Of a stretch of DNA of 64,000 nucleotides, positions 50,943 through 59,051 are shown one piece after another (position 1 is the first letter of the stretch; each line of letters starts with the position of its first letter). Made by a program: the position numbers and the translations under genes. The notes under the pieces are model-generated. The model made no database searches and had not been told where the DNA came from. It saw only the letters and a program-made list of their open reading frames with translations. The stretch is from Spirosoma panaciterrae DSM 21099 (GTDB lineage Bacteria > Bacteroidota > Bacteroidia > Cytophagales > Spirosomataceae). Location: positions 616,879-680,878 of the forward strand of contig NZ_KB893172.1 of assembly GCF_000374025.1 (NCBI RefSeq), in the 5' to 3' direction.

Positions 50943-50997
50943 GATGCAGGCTGGCCGAAACTCGATGCACACGATCCTGTTTCGGCCAGCCTGCATC
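50943..50997. terminator. bidirectional terminator-like perfect 18-bp hairpin
   Basis: GATGCAGGCTGGCCGAAA pairs perfectly with 50980-50997 around a 19-base loop. It starts five bases after the permease stop, between convergent genes. No T-run follows, in keeping with the other intergenic palindromes here. Confidence 0.65.
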
Positions 50998-51061
50998 AAC
51001 TGCCATAGGCTGTAGGGGCATCCCTAGCTGTAAAACACTACTGACGGCCGCCAGACACGGA

Positions 51062-51619
51062 TCAATGAAAGCTGGCCGTGAAGGCCATTTTGATGGCGTC
51101 GTCGGTTTTCATGCCTAAGAGCGAGGGTTGTTCAATGTTGAAATCCGTCATGTTGATCTCAAATTTGCCCGTTATCATCAGCTCGGAATGCTCGTTTTTC
51201 CAGGTGCCGGTCAACGTAATCGGTCGGGTTACCCCATGAAATGTCAGTTTGCCGGGAGCGGTGAGGCTACCGTCGGGTTTTATCTGCACCGATTGACTGA
51301 CGTACGTCACGTTGGGGTAGCGGATACCGTCGAGAACTTCGATGGCGTGGGAGTCCCGGTTGCTGTCTTTGCTATCGAACGAAGCTACTTTGATCGCAAT
51401 GGCGACGCTGTTGATCTGCTTACTGAGTTCATCGTACAGGATTACCCCGTTGATGTCGTGGCTTACCCCATCCCAGGTATGGAGCGGGTGGTGCATGGTA
51501 TAGGTAACGACTGATGCTTTTTTGTCGGCCATCAGCTTCCGGGTGTCGGTCGTGGCCGCCACCAGTAGGTTGACCAGCATGAAAGCGGCCAGCCAGGCAA
51601 ACATTGGATGCTCATTCAT
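51062..51619 (-). CDS. YceI-family exported protein
   Basis: A 185-residue lipocalin-like protein with a signal peptide (AFMLVNLLVA). THPLH-like TMHHPLHTWDGVSHDINGV, VASFDSKDSNRDSHAIEVL and GKLTFHGVTRPITLTGTW are the YceI signatures. YceI proteins bind isoprenoid quinone-like lipids in the periplasm. It is the last gene of the Rieske/b561-like/YceI operon, which supports a link to membrane redox chemistry. Confidence 0.88.
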   Translation of the reverse strand: MNEHPMFAWLAAFMLVNLLVAATTDTRKLMADKKASVVTYTMHHPLHTWDGVSHDINGVILYDELSKQINSVAIAIKVASFDSKDSNRDSHAIEVLDGIRYPNVTYVSQSVQIKPDGSLTAPGKLTFHGVTRPITLTGTWKNEHSELMITGKFEINMTDFNIEQPSLLGMKTDDAIKMAFTASFH

Positions 51620-51626
51620 GAGATTG

Positions 51627-52301
51627 TTAGAATTTTATGGCGATGATGGAGGTTGCAAACGCGCCAAACGTGGTATAGGCCACGGCCCGGTGATACGGTT
51701 TTAAGGATGGGTCGTGATTGATCATCCCGGCCAGCACATTGGTAGCGACCATCCCGGTCAGATGTACGAGTGCCAGATACTTATGAAGCTTGAGCCCGCT
51801 GAAGCCTTTTCGATTCGACAGCATTTTCGGCGGAGCTGTCAGCGATAGCAGGGCGGTGGCTCCATACGATACATTAATCAGGGTAGCGGCTGTTTCGTGG
51901 GCCTCGCGCAGCCGCCGATACGAATCACCCTGGGCATTGTACAGTTTAGCGCCTAGTATACCCTGAACCACAAATCCTGCCAATGTAACAAAGCCCATAA
52001 CCTGGTGAGCTACCAGCATGGATCGCCGGATTTTCAACTCTTTCTCCCGGCCTTCGGGCGTAAGTGGGGCAATATTCGTCGCACGAAGCAGACCCTTCGG
52101 CCCCCAGAAAATACGCTGGGTAAGTAACATTTTATCAGGAAGCAACGGTTGGGCCGCTGCGGTATCGACCAGATCGGCCAGTAGTTTGTCGGCCGATGCC
52201 GTATCGGTCGCCATAGGAACGGGGCGCAATACCTGAGTGGTGTCCTGAGCAACGGCACGCAGCCCACAGAACAGAAGAGACAGCAACAGAAGTTTTTTCA
52301 T
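51627..52301 (-). CDS. exported multi-helix membrane protein, cytochrome b561-like
   Basis: A 224-residue protein with a signal peptide (LLLLSLLFCGLRAVAQ) and four hydrophobic helices after a soluble stretch. Helices carry His residues at matching places (SMLVAHQVMGFV, LREAHETAATL, LKLHKYLALVHLTGM, KPYHRAVAY), like the haem-ligand pattern of b561-type cytochromes. Haem binding is inferred, not shown. It lies seven bases upstream of yceI and six downstream of the Rieske gene. Confidence 0.6.
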   Translation of the reverse strand: MKKLLLLSLLFCGLRAVAQDTTQVLRPVPMATDTASADKLLADLVDTAAAQPLLPDKMLLTQRIFWGPKGLLRATNIAPLTPEGREKELKIRRSMLVAHQVMGFVTLAGFVVQGILGAKLYNAQGDSYRRLREAHETAATLINVSYGATALLSLTAPPKMLSNRKGFSGLKLHKYLALVHLTGMVATNVLAGMINHDPSLKPYHRAVAYTTFGAFATSIIAIKF

Positions 52302-52307
52302 GGGCGC

Positions 52308-52772
52308 TTAGTTGGTAATGCGCAGGCTCTTCCCGTCGCTGCTGAGGGTAGCTTTATACTGGGTTAACGACTGACGGGCTGGACCACCCGTAACCACACC
52401 CGAAGTATCGAAGGTAGCGCCGTGATTGGGGCAGTAAATGGAGTCGGAATTGGAGCGGTATTGAACGGTAGACCCCTCGTGGGTGCAAACTTTCGAGAGG
52501 GCAATGTAGCTGCCGTTTTTGATGTGCGCGACCAGAATGCTGCCCGTATACGCATAACCGCCAACGGTGGTTAGTCCCGCATAAGTGCCGGTGGTAAGGT
52601 CCAGGGTGATGTCGGTGGCACTAGCGGGTGCTGCCGGACTAACCTCGTTGGATTTACAGGACGAAAGCGTACCGCTACAGCAGAATGCTACAAGTGCAGC
52701 ACCGCTCAGACCCAATTGTTTTAAAAACGCCAGTCGGTCGATGGCCTCTTCTTTTTTCTGAATCGTTGTCAT
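52308..52772 (-). CDS. exported Rieske [2Fe-2S] lipoprotein-like protein
   Basis: A 154-residue protein. The membrane anchor/lipobox region LSGAALVAFCCSG is followed by a Rieske domain with C-T-H-x15-C-P-N-H (residues near 107-128), so both Cys and both His ligands are present. It carries electrons in a membrane-bound redox chain, but no cytochrome b/c partner of a bc1 complex is present. The frame extends 53 codons upstream without protein character, so I use MTTIQKKEEA. First gene of a three-gene operon; divergent from the sigma gene. Confidence 0.85.
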   Translation of the reverse strand: MTTIQKKEEAIDRLAFLKQLGLSGAALVAFCCSGTLSSCKSNEVSPAAPASATDITLDLTTGTYAGLTTVGGYAYTGSILVAHIKNGSYIALSKVCTHEGSTVQYRSNSDSIYCPNHGATFDTSGVVTGGPARQSLTQYKATLSSDGKSLRITN

Positions 52773-52937
52773 AGAGTGAGTCGGGGACTGATGTATCCGA
52801 TCTTGTGGAGCGGGACAGCCCTTTATTATCACATACGGAAGCGAGTTTGCCAACCGCTGCCTGACGCGAAAACTTTTTTTAGCAACGTTTTGGTGGCTCA
52901 TCGGCGTAACGGGTACAAAACCGTAAACCACCCCACT

Positions 52938-53534
52938 GTGCTTTTTAAACGACGTTCGAAATCATTGGACCTGGCTTCGGTCATTCAGGGGTGCTGCCAG
53001 AACCGCCAGTCGGCGCAGCGGCAACTGTATGAAGCCTATTATGGGTTGGCTAAAAATATCTGTATGCGCTATGCATCCAGTCAGGAAGAGGCCGAGGAGA
53101 TGACGGATGATGGCTTCGTGCGTATCTTCCATAAAATAGCGTATTACGACCCGGAACAGCCCTTCGAAGCCTGGTTCAGGACGGTGATGGTACATACGGC
53201 AATCGATTATTTTCGGCGTTACCAGTCCCGCATGAACATGACTGATCTGGAAGTCGGATTCGATGTGCCCTATGAAGATAGCGTTCTGGAACAGATGAGC
53301 GCCGATGAAATTATGGAACTTGTACAGCGATTGCCACCTACCTACCGGGCGGTTTTCTCGCTGTCGGTAATTGATGGGTATACGCATCCTGAAATTGCCC
53401 GGATGCTGGGCATTCAGGAAAGTACATCCCGATCCAACTTGTTAAAAGCCCGTCTGAAACTTCAGGAATGGATGGGTGCTACACGATCAACGGAATCTGT
53501 TATATGTCTGACGAACAGTTTGATAAACGACTAA
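52938..53534 (+). CDS. ECF-type RNA polymerase sigma factor
   Basis: A sigma-70 factor of about 198 residues from GTG 52938. Region 2 contains EEMTDDGFVRIFHKI and FEAWFRTVMVHTAIDYFRR. Region 4 reads LPPTYRAVFSLSVIDGYTHP and IARMLGIQESTSRSNLLKAR. It directs RNA polymerase to a dedicated promoter set. A longer frame upstream to 52776 is not sigma-like. The start of the anti-sigma-like gene overlaps its end by 31 bases, so the pair is coupled. The divergent Rieske operon is a possible target. Confidence 0.88.
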   Translation: MLFKRRSKSLDLASVIQGCCQNRQSAQRQLYEAYYGLAKNICMRYASSQEEAEEMTDDGFVRIFHKIAYYDPEQPFEAWFRTVMVHTAIDYFRRYQSRMNMTDLEVGFDVPYEDSVLEQMSADEIMELVQRLPPTYRAVFSLSVIDGYTHPEIARMLGIQESTSRSNLLKARLKLQEWMGATRSTESVICLTNSLIND

Positions 53535-54898
53535 AAAAACGACTGGAAACCTATCGGCCGTTGCCAGCACCACAGGGTTGGGAGCGTATTCGGGGCCGAT
53601 TGCCAGTTCCCTGGTTTGTACATTGGTTTAGCCAATATGGAGGCTGGGCCTTTGGCACGTTCGCTACGCTAAGCTTAGTTAGTGTACTGTATCTGTGGTA
53701 TGATCAAAAACAGGAATTAACCCAATTGCATGAACGAATCAATACGCTCGCTAAACAGACGGCCCAGATTCAATTGACTGATCGTATAGCCATGCCCGTC
53801 CGGCGGGATACGGTTTATGTCGTCAAACGGATTGTAGAACATTATGAGCGTCCTGGGCTCGCTGCATCTAATTACGCGCCGACCGAAACGCCTGACCCGA
53901 CACGACCTGGTTTGCACTTGAGCGAAACGCCTGCCTGGACATCGGCGTTGAGATCAGCAGAACCGAGCCGGAAAAGGCCAACGTTGCCCAGGTTAGTTTC
54001 GGATCGAAAAAACCAGTCGATAGTAGCTGGTATGCAGTACGAATCGGGACCGGCAAAGCCAGTCGGTGAACTTTCGACGATTCCATCGGTAAGTCAACAA
54101 TCGCCAGAACAGGCGAATGGGGTCGCTCAGGAACAGCTTACTTCACTGGCTTTCGTAAAGCATGATTCGGTAGTGAGCCCTTCGATTCGCGCCGATTCGG
54201 TGTTCGAACAACCTAAAAAACTGGATCGGGAAATACCAGCGGCTAAGCGGCCCACTACCCATACGACCTCGACTCAATCGGTGAAACCTACATTTTCGCT
54301 GGCTGCGTTCCGGCCACGGCTGGGACTAACAACCGGAATGGCGTCCGGGCCCTCCTGGGGCATTGGACCCTCGGCCGAATTCTTCCTTTTCCATTCGCTA
54401 AGTGTATCGACAGGCTTGCAAATCAGTCGATACGGGGCCGAGCGTAGTGACCACGATACTGATTTCAATAGGCAGACCGGACAGGACTTTGCTCAGAAAT
54501 ACAAAGCGTATCTGCCCGGCCAGTATGATCGGCTCGATGATATCGATATTCAAACGACGGCGTTACAACTTCCGGCCAGGTTGAATTATTATCTGCCGTT
54601 ACGCAGGCAGTGGTCGTTGTTTTTTTCGTTGGGTACGCTCCTGAACCTGTCGGTATATGAATCGGTTCGCTTTGAAAGTATGTACCAGGGCGCTGAGCAT
54701 CATACCGCTTTCGAGGTTCGCCAGCCATCGAGTGTGTTTCAGAATTTTGTGCTGGGTTCGGGAATTCAATACCAGCATAAGCGTTTTGTTGGTCAGCTCT
54801 CACCCGTTTGGTACTATAATTTTCGAGGGGTCAGTGATGGACGATCCCAACAGCGTGTCGGCGTCAATCTGTCGTTGTTAATGGACCTGGCTCGATGA
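53504..54898 (+). CDS. membrane-anchored anti-sigma-like protein with C-terminal beta-barrel-type domain
   Basis: A 464-residue protein. A short N-terminal cytoplasmic part (FDKRLKKRLETYRPLPAPQG) resembles the N-termini of proteins encoded behind ECF sigma factors. One membrane helix (WAFGTFATLSLVSVLYLWY) leads into a coiled coil and a long Ser/Thr/Pro-rich periplasmic linker (about residues 115-265). The C-terminal 190 residues (FRPRLGLTTGMASGPSWGIG ... VGVNLSLLMDLAR) look like an outer-membrane beta-barrel of the PorT type. Anti-sigma function is inferred from the gene pair. The reading of one chain touching both membranes is striking. Confidence 0.65.
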   Translation: MSDEQFDKRLKKRLETYRPLPAPQGWERIRGRLPVPWFVHWFSQYGGWAFGTFATLSLVSVLYLWYDQKQELTQLHERINTLAKQTAQIQLTDRIAMPVRRDTVYVVKRIVEHYERPGLAASNYAPTETPDPTRPGLHLSETPAWTSALRSAEPSRKRPTLPRLVSDRKNQSIVAGMQYESGPAKPVGELSTIPSVSQQSPEQANGVAQEQLTSLAFVKHDSVVSPSIRADSVFEQPKKLDREIPAAKRPTTHTTSTQSVKPTFSLAAFRPRLGLTTGMASGPSWGIGPSAEFFLFHSLSVSTGLQISRYGAERSDHDTDFNRQTGQDFAQKYKAYLPGQYDRLDDIDIQTTALQLPARLNYYLPLRRQWSLFFSLGTLLNLSVYESVRFESMYQGAEHHTAFEVRQPSSVFQNFVLGSGIQYQHKRFVGQLSPVWYYNFRGVSDGRSQQRVGVNLSLLMDLAR

Positions 54899-54917
54899 GC
54901 ACCTTACACTCCGATTC

Positions 54918-54948
54918 TTGCACCTCGCAGTCAAAAGGTCTATATTTG
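54918..54948 (+). promoter_or_regulatory. promoter of the AraC gene (TTG-N20-TATATTTG)
   Basis: A TTG (54918-54920) and TATATTTG (54941-54948) are separated by 20 bases, fitting the Bacteroidota -33/-7 pattern. The start codon follows 22 bases later. Confidence 0.5.
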
Positions 54949-54970
54949 ATTTTTACAAAGTAGAAAGCGA

Positions 54971-55879
54971 ATGGAGACGACCACACTGGAAGGCTTTTAT
55001 AAAGAAATTGCGACCCTCATCCCCGACGATCTTAATAAAGAAATTGGGCACTTCAATGTCTTCAATATTGAAGAAGTGCATGCAAACGTGAAGAAGAACC
55101 CGCGTCTGATGCCATACAATCGGCGGGCTTATTACAAAATCAGCCTGATTCGCGGACGAAGCAAAGCCGAATACGCCGACAAGGTAATTGATATTGAAAC
55201 GAGTGCCCTTCTGTTTGCGACCCCCAAAATTCCGTATCACTGGATTCCGCAGGAGGAAGGGCTGTCGGGCTATTTCTGCATTTTTACGGCCGATTTTCTC
55301 ATTCAGCCTAAAAGCGGAATTGTGCTGGATGAGTTGCCAATATATAAACCAGGGGGTTATCCTGTCTTTCAATTGTCGGATGAGCACATAGACGATCTGC
55401 TGTACATCTTTCGAAAGATGTATAAGGAAATCTCGTCCGATTATGCGTATAAGTATGATTTGCTGCGAAACTACGTTATCGAATTGATCCACTACGGTCA
55501 GAAACTCCAGCCTGCCACGGCTTTATACCCGGCCCACACCGCTTCGGCCCGGGTTTCGTCGTTGTTTATGGAACTACTTGAACGTCAGTTTCCAATCGAA
55601 TCGCCCCAGCAGAAAATCAGTTTACGGACAGCCAAAGATTTTGCCGATAGGCTTGCGGTTCATGTCAACCATTTGAATAAAGTGCTCAAGGAAAACACGG
55701 GCAAAACAACTACCGACCTGATTAGCAGCCGGATTGTTCAGGAAGCCAAAATTCTGTTGAAGCAAACGGACTGGAACATTTCTGAGATTGCCTACAGCCT
55801 GGGTTTTGAAGAAGTCGCCCACTTCTCCAACTTTTTCAAAAAACAGACCTCTCTGGCGCCACTAGCTTTCCGGGCCTGA
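54971..55879 (+). CDS. AraC-family transcriptional regulator
   Basis: A 302-residue regulator. The N-terminal cupin-like sensor domain (YYKISLIRGRSKAEYAD, FATPKIPYHWIP) precedes a C-terminal double helix-turn-helix: DFADRLAVHVNHLNKVLKEN and WNISEIAYSLGFEEVAHFSN, then FFKKQTSLAP. It probably activates the adjacent SDR gene 96 bases downstream, as is usual for this AraC/SDR arrangement in Bacteroidota; that is inference. Confidence 0.9.
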   Translation: METTTLEGFYKEIATLIPDDLNKEIGHFNVFNIEEVHANVKKNPRLMPYNRRAYYKISLIRGRSKAEYADKVIDIETSALLFATPKIPYHWIPQEEGLSGYFCIFTADFLIQPKSGIVLDELPIYKPGGYPVFQLSDEHIDDLLYIFRKMYKEISSDYAYKYDLLRNYVIELIHYGQKLQPATALYPAHTASARVSSLFMELLERQFPIESPQQKISLRTAKDFADRLAVHVNHLNKVLKENTGKTTTDLISSRIVQEAKILLKQTDWNISEIAYSLGFEEVAHFSNFFKKQTSLAPLAFRA

Positions 55880-55944
55880 GCCTCTGATTTGAATTTTACA
55901 AACTTCGGATTGATTCGCGCAAACGCTTGCCTTATGCGTTGATA

Positions 55945-55952
55945 TACCTTTG
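55945..55952 (+). promoter_or_regulatory. candidate -7 box (TACCTTTG) for the SDR gene
   Basis: TACCTTTG matches TAnnTTTG, 23 bases before the ATG. The nearest TTG upstream is at 15 bases spacing, shorter than usual. Confidence 0.45.
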
Positions 55953-55975
55953 TCTCATCAAAACAATCAGAAACG

Positions 55976-56737
55976 ATGAGCACAAATAAAATTGCATTAG
56001 TAACCGGCGGAAGCCGTGGATTAGGTAAAAACATGGCGTTGAGCCTTGCCCAAAAAGGAATCGACGTTATTCTGACGTATCATACCCAACAGGCTGAAGC
56101 AAATGCCGTTGTCGCTGAAATAGAAAAGACGGGTCAAAAAGCTGCCTCCCTACAACTCAATGCGGGGGATGTCAAAAGCTTCAATGCATTTTTCGGGCAA
56201 TTAAAGAATGTGTTGCAGGAAACCTTCGCCACCGACCATTTTGATTTTTTGATCAACAATGCCGGAACAGCTCTCTATGGCGCTTTTGCCGAAACCACTG
56301 AGGAACAATTCGACGCAGCCCTGAATATTCATTACAAAGGGGTGTTCTTTCTGAGCCAGAAAGCGTTGCCTTTCATCAACGACGGTGGCCGCATCATCAA
56401 TATTTCGTCGGGACTGGCCCGCATGACCTATCCGGGCTCGTCGGCCTATGGGTCGATGAAAGGCGCCATCGAAGTACTGTCGCGGTATATGGCGCTTGAG
56501 TTAGGGCCCCGACGTATTGCGGTGAATGTGGTGGCACCGGGTGCTATCGAAACGGATTTCGGCGGTGGCCGCGTGCGTGACAACAAAGAAATCAATGCGC
56601 AGATCGCCAGCCGGACAGCCCTTGGCCGCGTTGGTCTTCCCGACGATATTGGGGGCGTTGTCGCTTTCCTCTGTACCGACGAAGCCCGATGGATCAACGC
56701 GCAACGGATCGAAGTATCCGGCGGGCAGGGGTTGTAG
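55976..56737 (+). CDS. short-chain dehydrogenase/reductase
   Basis: A 253-residue classical SDR. The NAD(P) site is TGGSRGLGKNMALS (Gly-rich loop), followed by INNAGTAL, the catalytic Ser in INISSGLARM, Tyr-x-x-x-Lys in SAYGSMKG and the closing EVSGGQGL. It oxidises or reduces an unidentified alcohol/ketone. It lies just after an AraC-type regulator and before a G-rich hairpin. Confidence 0.9.
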   Translation: MSTNKIALVTGGSRGLGKNMALSLAQKGIDVILTYHTQQAEANAVVAEIEKTGQKAASLQLNAGDVKSFNAFFGQLKNVLQETFATDHFDFLINNAGTALYGAFAETTEEQFDAALNIHYKGVFFLSQKALPFINDGGRIINISSGLARMTYPGSSAYGSMKGAIEVLSRYMALELGPRRIAVNVVAPGAIETDFGGGRVRDNKEINAQIASRTALGRVGLPDDIGGVVAFLCTDEARWINAQRIEVSGGQGL

Positions 56738-56741
56738 AGCA

Positions 56742-56882
56742 GGGTGCGGGGGGCAGGGATGGCAGGGGTTGCCCGGATAGCAGGGGCATAATGCGGGGAG
56801 CAGGGATAGCTCGGAATAGTAAGGCTGTATCGTACGGCTCCTGAACAATCCCTGCCACCCGAGCCATCCGTGGCCCCTTGCC
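56742..56882. repeat. G-rich imperfect inverted repeat filling a convergent gap
   Basis: Left side: repeated GCAGGGATGGCAGGGG-like units. Right side: the C-rich counterparts (ATCCCTGCCACCCGAGCCAT, CCTTGCCCC). The left side at 56742-56768 also has four G-tracts spaced for a G-quadruplex (GGG TGC GGGGGG CA GGG ATGGCA GGGG). It fits exactly between the SDR stop and the dioxygenase stop. Confidence 0.65.
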
Positions 56883-56883
56883 C

Positions 56884-57765
56884 CTAGCCCAGCCTAACCG
56901 AGGTCATCGTCAGCGAACCGGCTACGGCCCGGTCGTTGAAGAAGGATACCGAATCGTTGCTGCCTTTCAGGCCAAGCGTATACAGCAGTGGTAGATAGTG
57001 CTCGGGTGTGGGGATGGCCAGAGCTGCTTCCCGACCCAGCAGATTGTAGTTGATTAGCGGTTTGGTGTCACCATCGCTGATGAGTTGCTTGAAGCGATCA
57101 TTCAGCAATAGCGCCCAGTCGTAGCCGTAGTTGGGTACGTTCATCTTATCCCAGGCCACCATCCGCAGATTATGAACCATGTTGCCACTGCCCATAATCA
57201 GGACCCCTTTCTTACGAAGTGTGTACAGTTCCCGAGCCAGATCATAGTGGAATTGGGTACCTTTCGTGAAATCGATACTCAGTTGCAGAACGGGAATCTT
57301 GGCGTCGGGATACATATGCCGAACAATGGTCCAGGTGCCGTGATCGAGCCCCCAGTCGTGCGCCAGTTCTACCTGAGCCGAATGTATCAGCGACGCGGTT
57401 TCCCGGGCCAATGCCGGATTGCCGGGAGCCGGATACTGCACATCGAACAAGGCTTGCGGAAATCCGCCAAAGTCGTGGATGGTTTCCGGAAAATCCATTG
57501 CTGTAATTTTCGTGCCCCGGCTGAACCAGTGTGCCGACACAACCAGTACAGCCGTTGGCGTCGGAATTTCAGTGGCTATTTTCGTCCATCGACGGCTAAA
57601 TTCATTGTCTTCGATCCCGTTCATGGGCGACCCATGACCAACGAACAACACCGGCATCAGCGGCCCTTTTTCGTCCAGGTCAGCGGTGAATTTTTTAAAA
57701 TCAGATAAGCTATTCATGGTAATGGCCCCGGTTAAAATCGTCTTTAAAAAGTGATCTCGCTTCAT
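56884..57765 (-). CDS. extradiol dioxygenase, 4,5-DOPA dioxygenase (YgiD)-like
   Basis: A 293-residue class III ring-cleavage dioxygenase. VLFVGHGSPMNGI (metal His), VVSAHWFSRG (His), GLDHGTWTIVRHMYPDA and IMGSGNMVHNL match the YgiD/LigB-like metal site. E. coli YgiD cleaves DOPA, but other catechols are possible. An N-terminal stretch MKRDHFLKTILTGAITM precedes the domain and may be an export or start artefact. Its upstream neighbour, a Rossmann-fold gene, lies 15 bases away in the same direction. Confidence 0.85.
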   Translation of the reverse strand: MKRDHFLKTILTGAITMNSLSDFKKFTADLDEKGPLMPVLFVGHGSPMNGIEDNEFSRRWTKIATEIPTPTAVLVVSAHWFSRGTKITAMDFPETIHDFGGFPQALFDVQYPAPGNPALARETASLIHSAQVELAHDWGLDHGTWTIVRHMYPDAKIPVLQLSIDFTKGTQFHYDLARELYTLRKKGVLIMGSGNMVHNLRMVAWDKMNVPNYGYDWALLLNDRFKQLISDGDTKPLINYNLLGREAALAIPTPEHYLPLLYTLGLKGSNDSVSFFNDRAVAGSLTMTSVRLG

Positions 57766-57780
57766 GGCGAAGGGTTTTAG

Positions 57781-58302
57781 TTAAGCCGACCAGTCTTCGA
57801 CCTCAATCGGTGTCAGAGCGGCAACGGTTAGTAATTCCGAAACAACAGCCAGGGCGCCCTCATGCGTGCCCGAAAGAAAGGCGCTGTCGGGTAAATGAGC
57901 ATCTTCAGCAGGCGCTAGCCATACGTTGACAAGCTTTGAATCGGGAAGCCACTGCTGGACGGCCCCGCTCAAATGCGCACCGGATTGGTCCGCCCTGGAA
58001 AGGGTTGCGAGGCTGATCACAATTTTGCAGGTAGCCACCTGCCGAATCTGCTCAGCTACTACTTTCTTCCTGGCCTCAGAAACCGCCAGTACCAATAGAT
58101 CGGCTTCCCAACAGGCCGTCACCTTGCAGTCCATGGCTTCCGCATCGACCGAATGTACAGTCTGCAAGAGGGTTTCCCTCAATGCCTGCGCTTTCGATCG
58201 ATCCTGATCGAAAAGAAGCAATCGGTACGAATGCCCTGCCAGTCGGGTGGCCAATAAAGAGCCCGCATTTCCTAGTCCAATAATGGCGATCGTTGGCTTC
58301 AT
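57781..58302 (-). CDS. NAD(P)-binding Rossmann-fold protein (F420/NADP-reductase-like)
   Basis: A 173-residue protein starting IAIIGLGNAGSLLATRLA, a NAD(P) Gly-loop, with the second strand LLLFDQDRSKA and VNVWLAPAEDAHLP near the end. It resembles the N-terminal half of NADPH:F420 oxidoreductases and pyrroline carboxylate reductase-like proteins; no catalytic C-terminal half exists. First gene of an operon with the dioxygenase. Confidence 0.7.
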   Translation of the reverse strand: MKPTIAIIGLGNAGSLLATRLAGHSYRLLLFDQDRSKAQALRETLLQTVHSVDAEAMDCKVTACWEADLLVLAVSEARKKVVAEQIRQVATCKIVISLATLSRADQSGAHLSGAVQQWLPDSKLVNVWLAPAEDAHLPDSAFLSGTHEGALAVVSELLTVAALTPIEVEDWSA

Positions 58303-58415
58303 AATGATCCGTTGTCAGTTCGTTTCGATCGGTTGACCGAACAAAATTACCACTACACCACGGCTGGAAACGATGGCTTAGGACAAGAAAAAACGTTGTA
58401 CTAGGTCAATGGAAA

Positions 58416-58997
58416 TCAATCAGGATGTGCCTTACGGCCCCGAATCCGGCTCAGAAAAGCGGGGGTGATGCCCAGATAGGAAGCAATCATGTGTTGAGGA
58501 ACGCGCTGTACGATGTCGGGGTATCGATGGATAAAATCCGCGTACTTTTCTTCGGCCGACTGGCTTAGCGCGCTTTTGATCCGGCGTTGCGAGGCTATGT
58601 AATTATTCTGAAGCGTGATTCGGAAAAATCGCTCCATTTTTGGGATATTTTCTACCATTATATCCATGTTGCCCCGTTCCAGAAGTAGTAGTTCCGAATC
58701 TTCCAGCGCATCGATCTGGGTGTCGGAGGGCTCACCCGTAAGGTAGCTATACAGATCCGATATCCACCAGTCTTCGGGGGCAAACTGAAGGATATGCTCA
58801 ACTCCCTTTGCATCAACAGTATACGCTTTTAGGAGCCCTTTTTCAACAAAGGCAATCGATTTACAGACGTCACCTGCCTGGAGCAGATCGTGCTTCCGGC
58901 GAAGTTTCTTGGGAATGAAGAGGGTTTTCAGAAAGGCAAACTCATCGTCGGTCAGGCTAACCAGACGCGAAATATGCTGATGAAGCCGGTCGTACAT
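58416..58997 (-). CDS. Crp/Fnr-family transcriptional regulator
   Basis: A 193-residue regulator with a cNMP-type sensor domain (KKLRRKHDLLQAGDVCKSIAF, VEKGLLKAYTVDAKG, FAPEDWWISDLYSY) and a C-terminal winged helix QHMIASYLGITPAFLSRIRG. No Cys cluster for an iron-sulphur site is present, so the ligand is unknown. A start four codons upstream is possible. Probably the last gene of an operon with the two small genes upstream. Confidence 0.88.
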   Translation of the reverse strand: MYDRLHQHISRLVSLTDDEFAFLKTLFIPKKLRRKHDLLQAGDVCKSIAFVEKGLLKAYTVDAKGVEHILQFAPEDWWISDLYSYLTGEPSDTQIDALEDSELLLLERGNMDIMVENIPKMERFFRITLQNNYIASQRRIKSALSQSAEEKYADFIHRYPDIVQRVPQHMIASYLGITPAFLSRIRGRKAHPD

Positions 58998-59051
58998 TGT
59001 GCGAAGCAAAGATCACAGCAAGTATACGACCGGCTCGTGTTGCCACCAAAT

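Noticed and set aside
52776-52937. 54-codon extension of the sigma factor
   Set aside because: It has no sigma-like sequence and overlaps the divergent promoter region.
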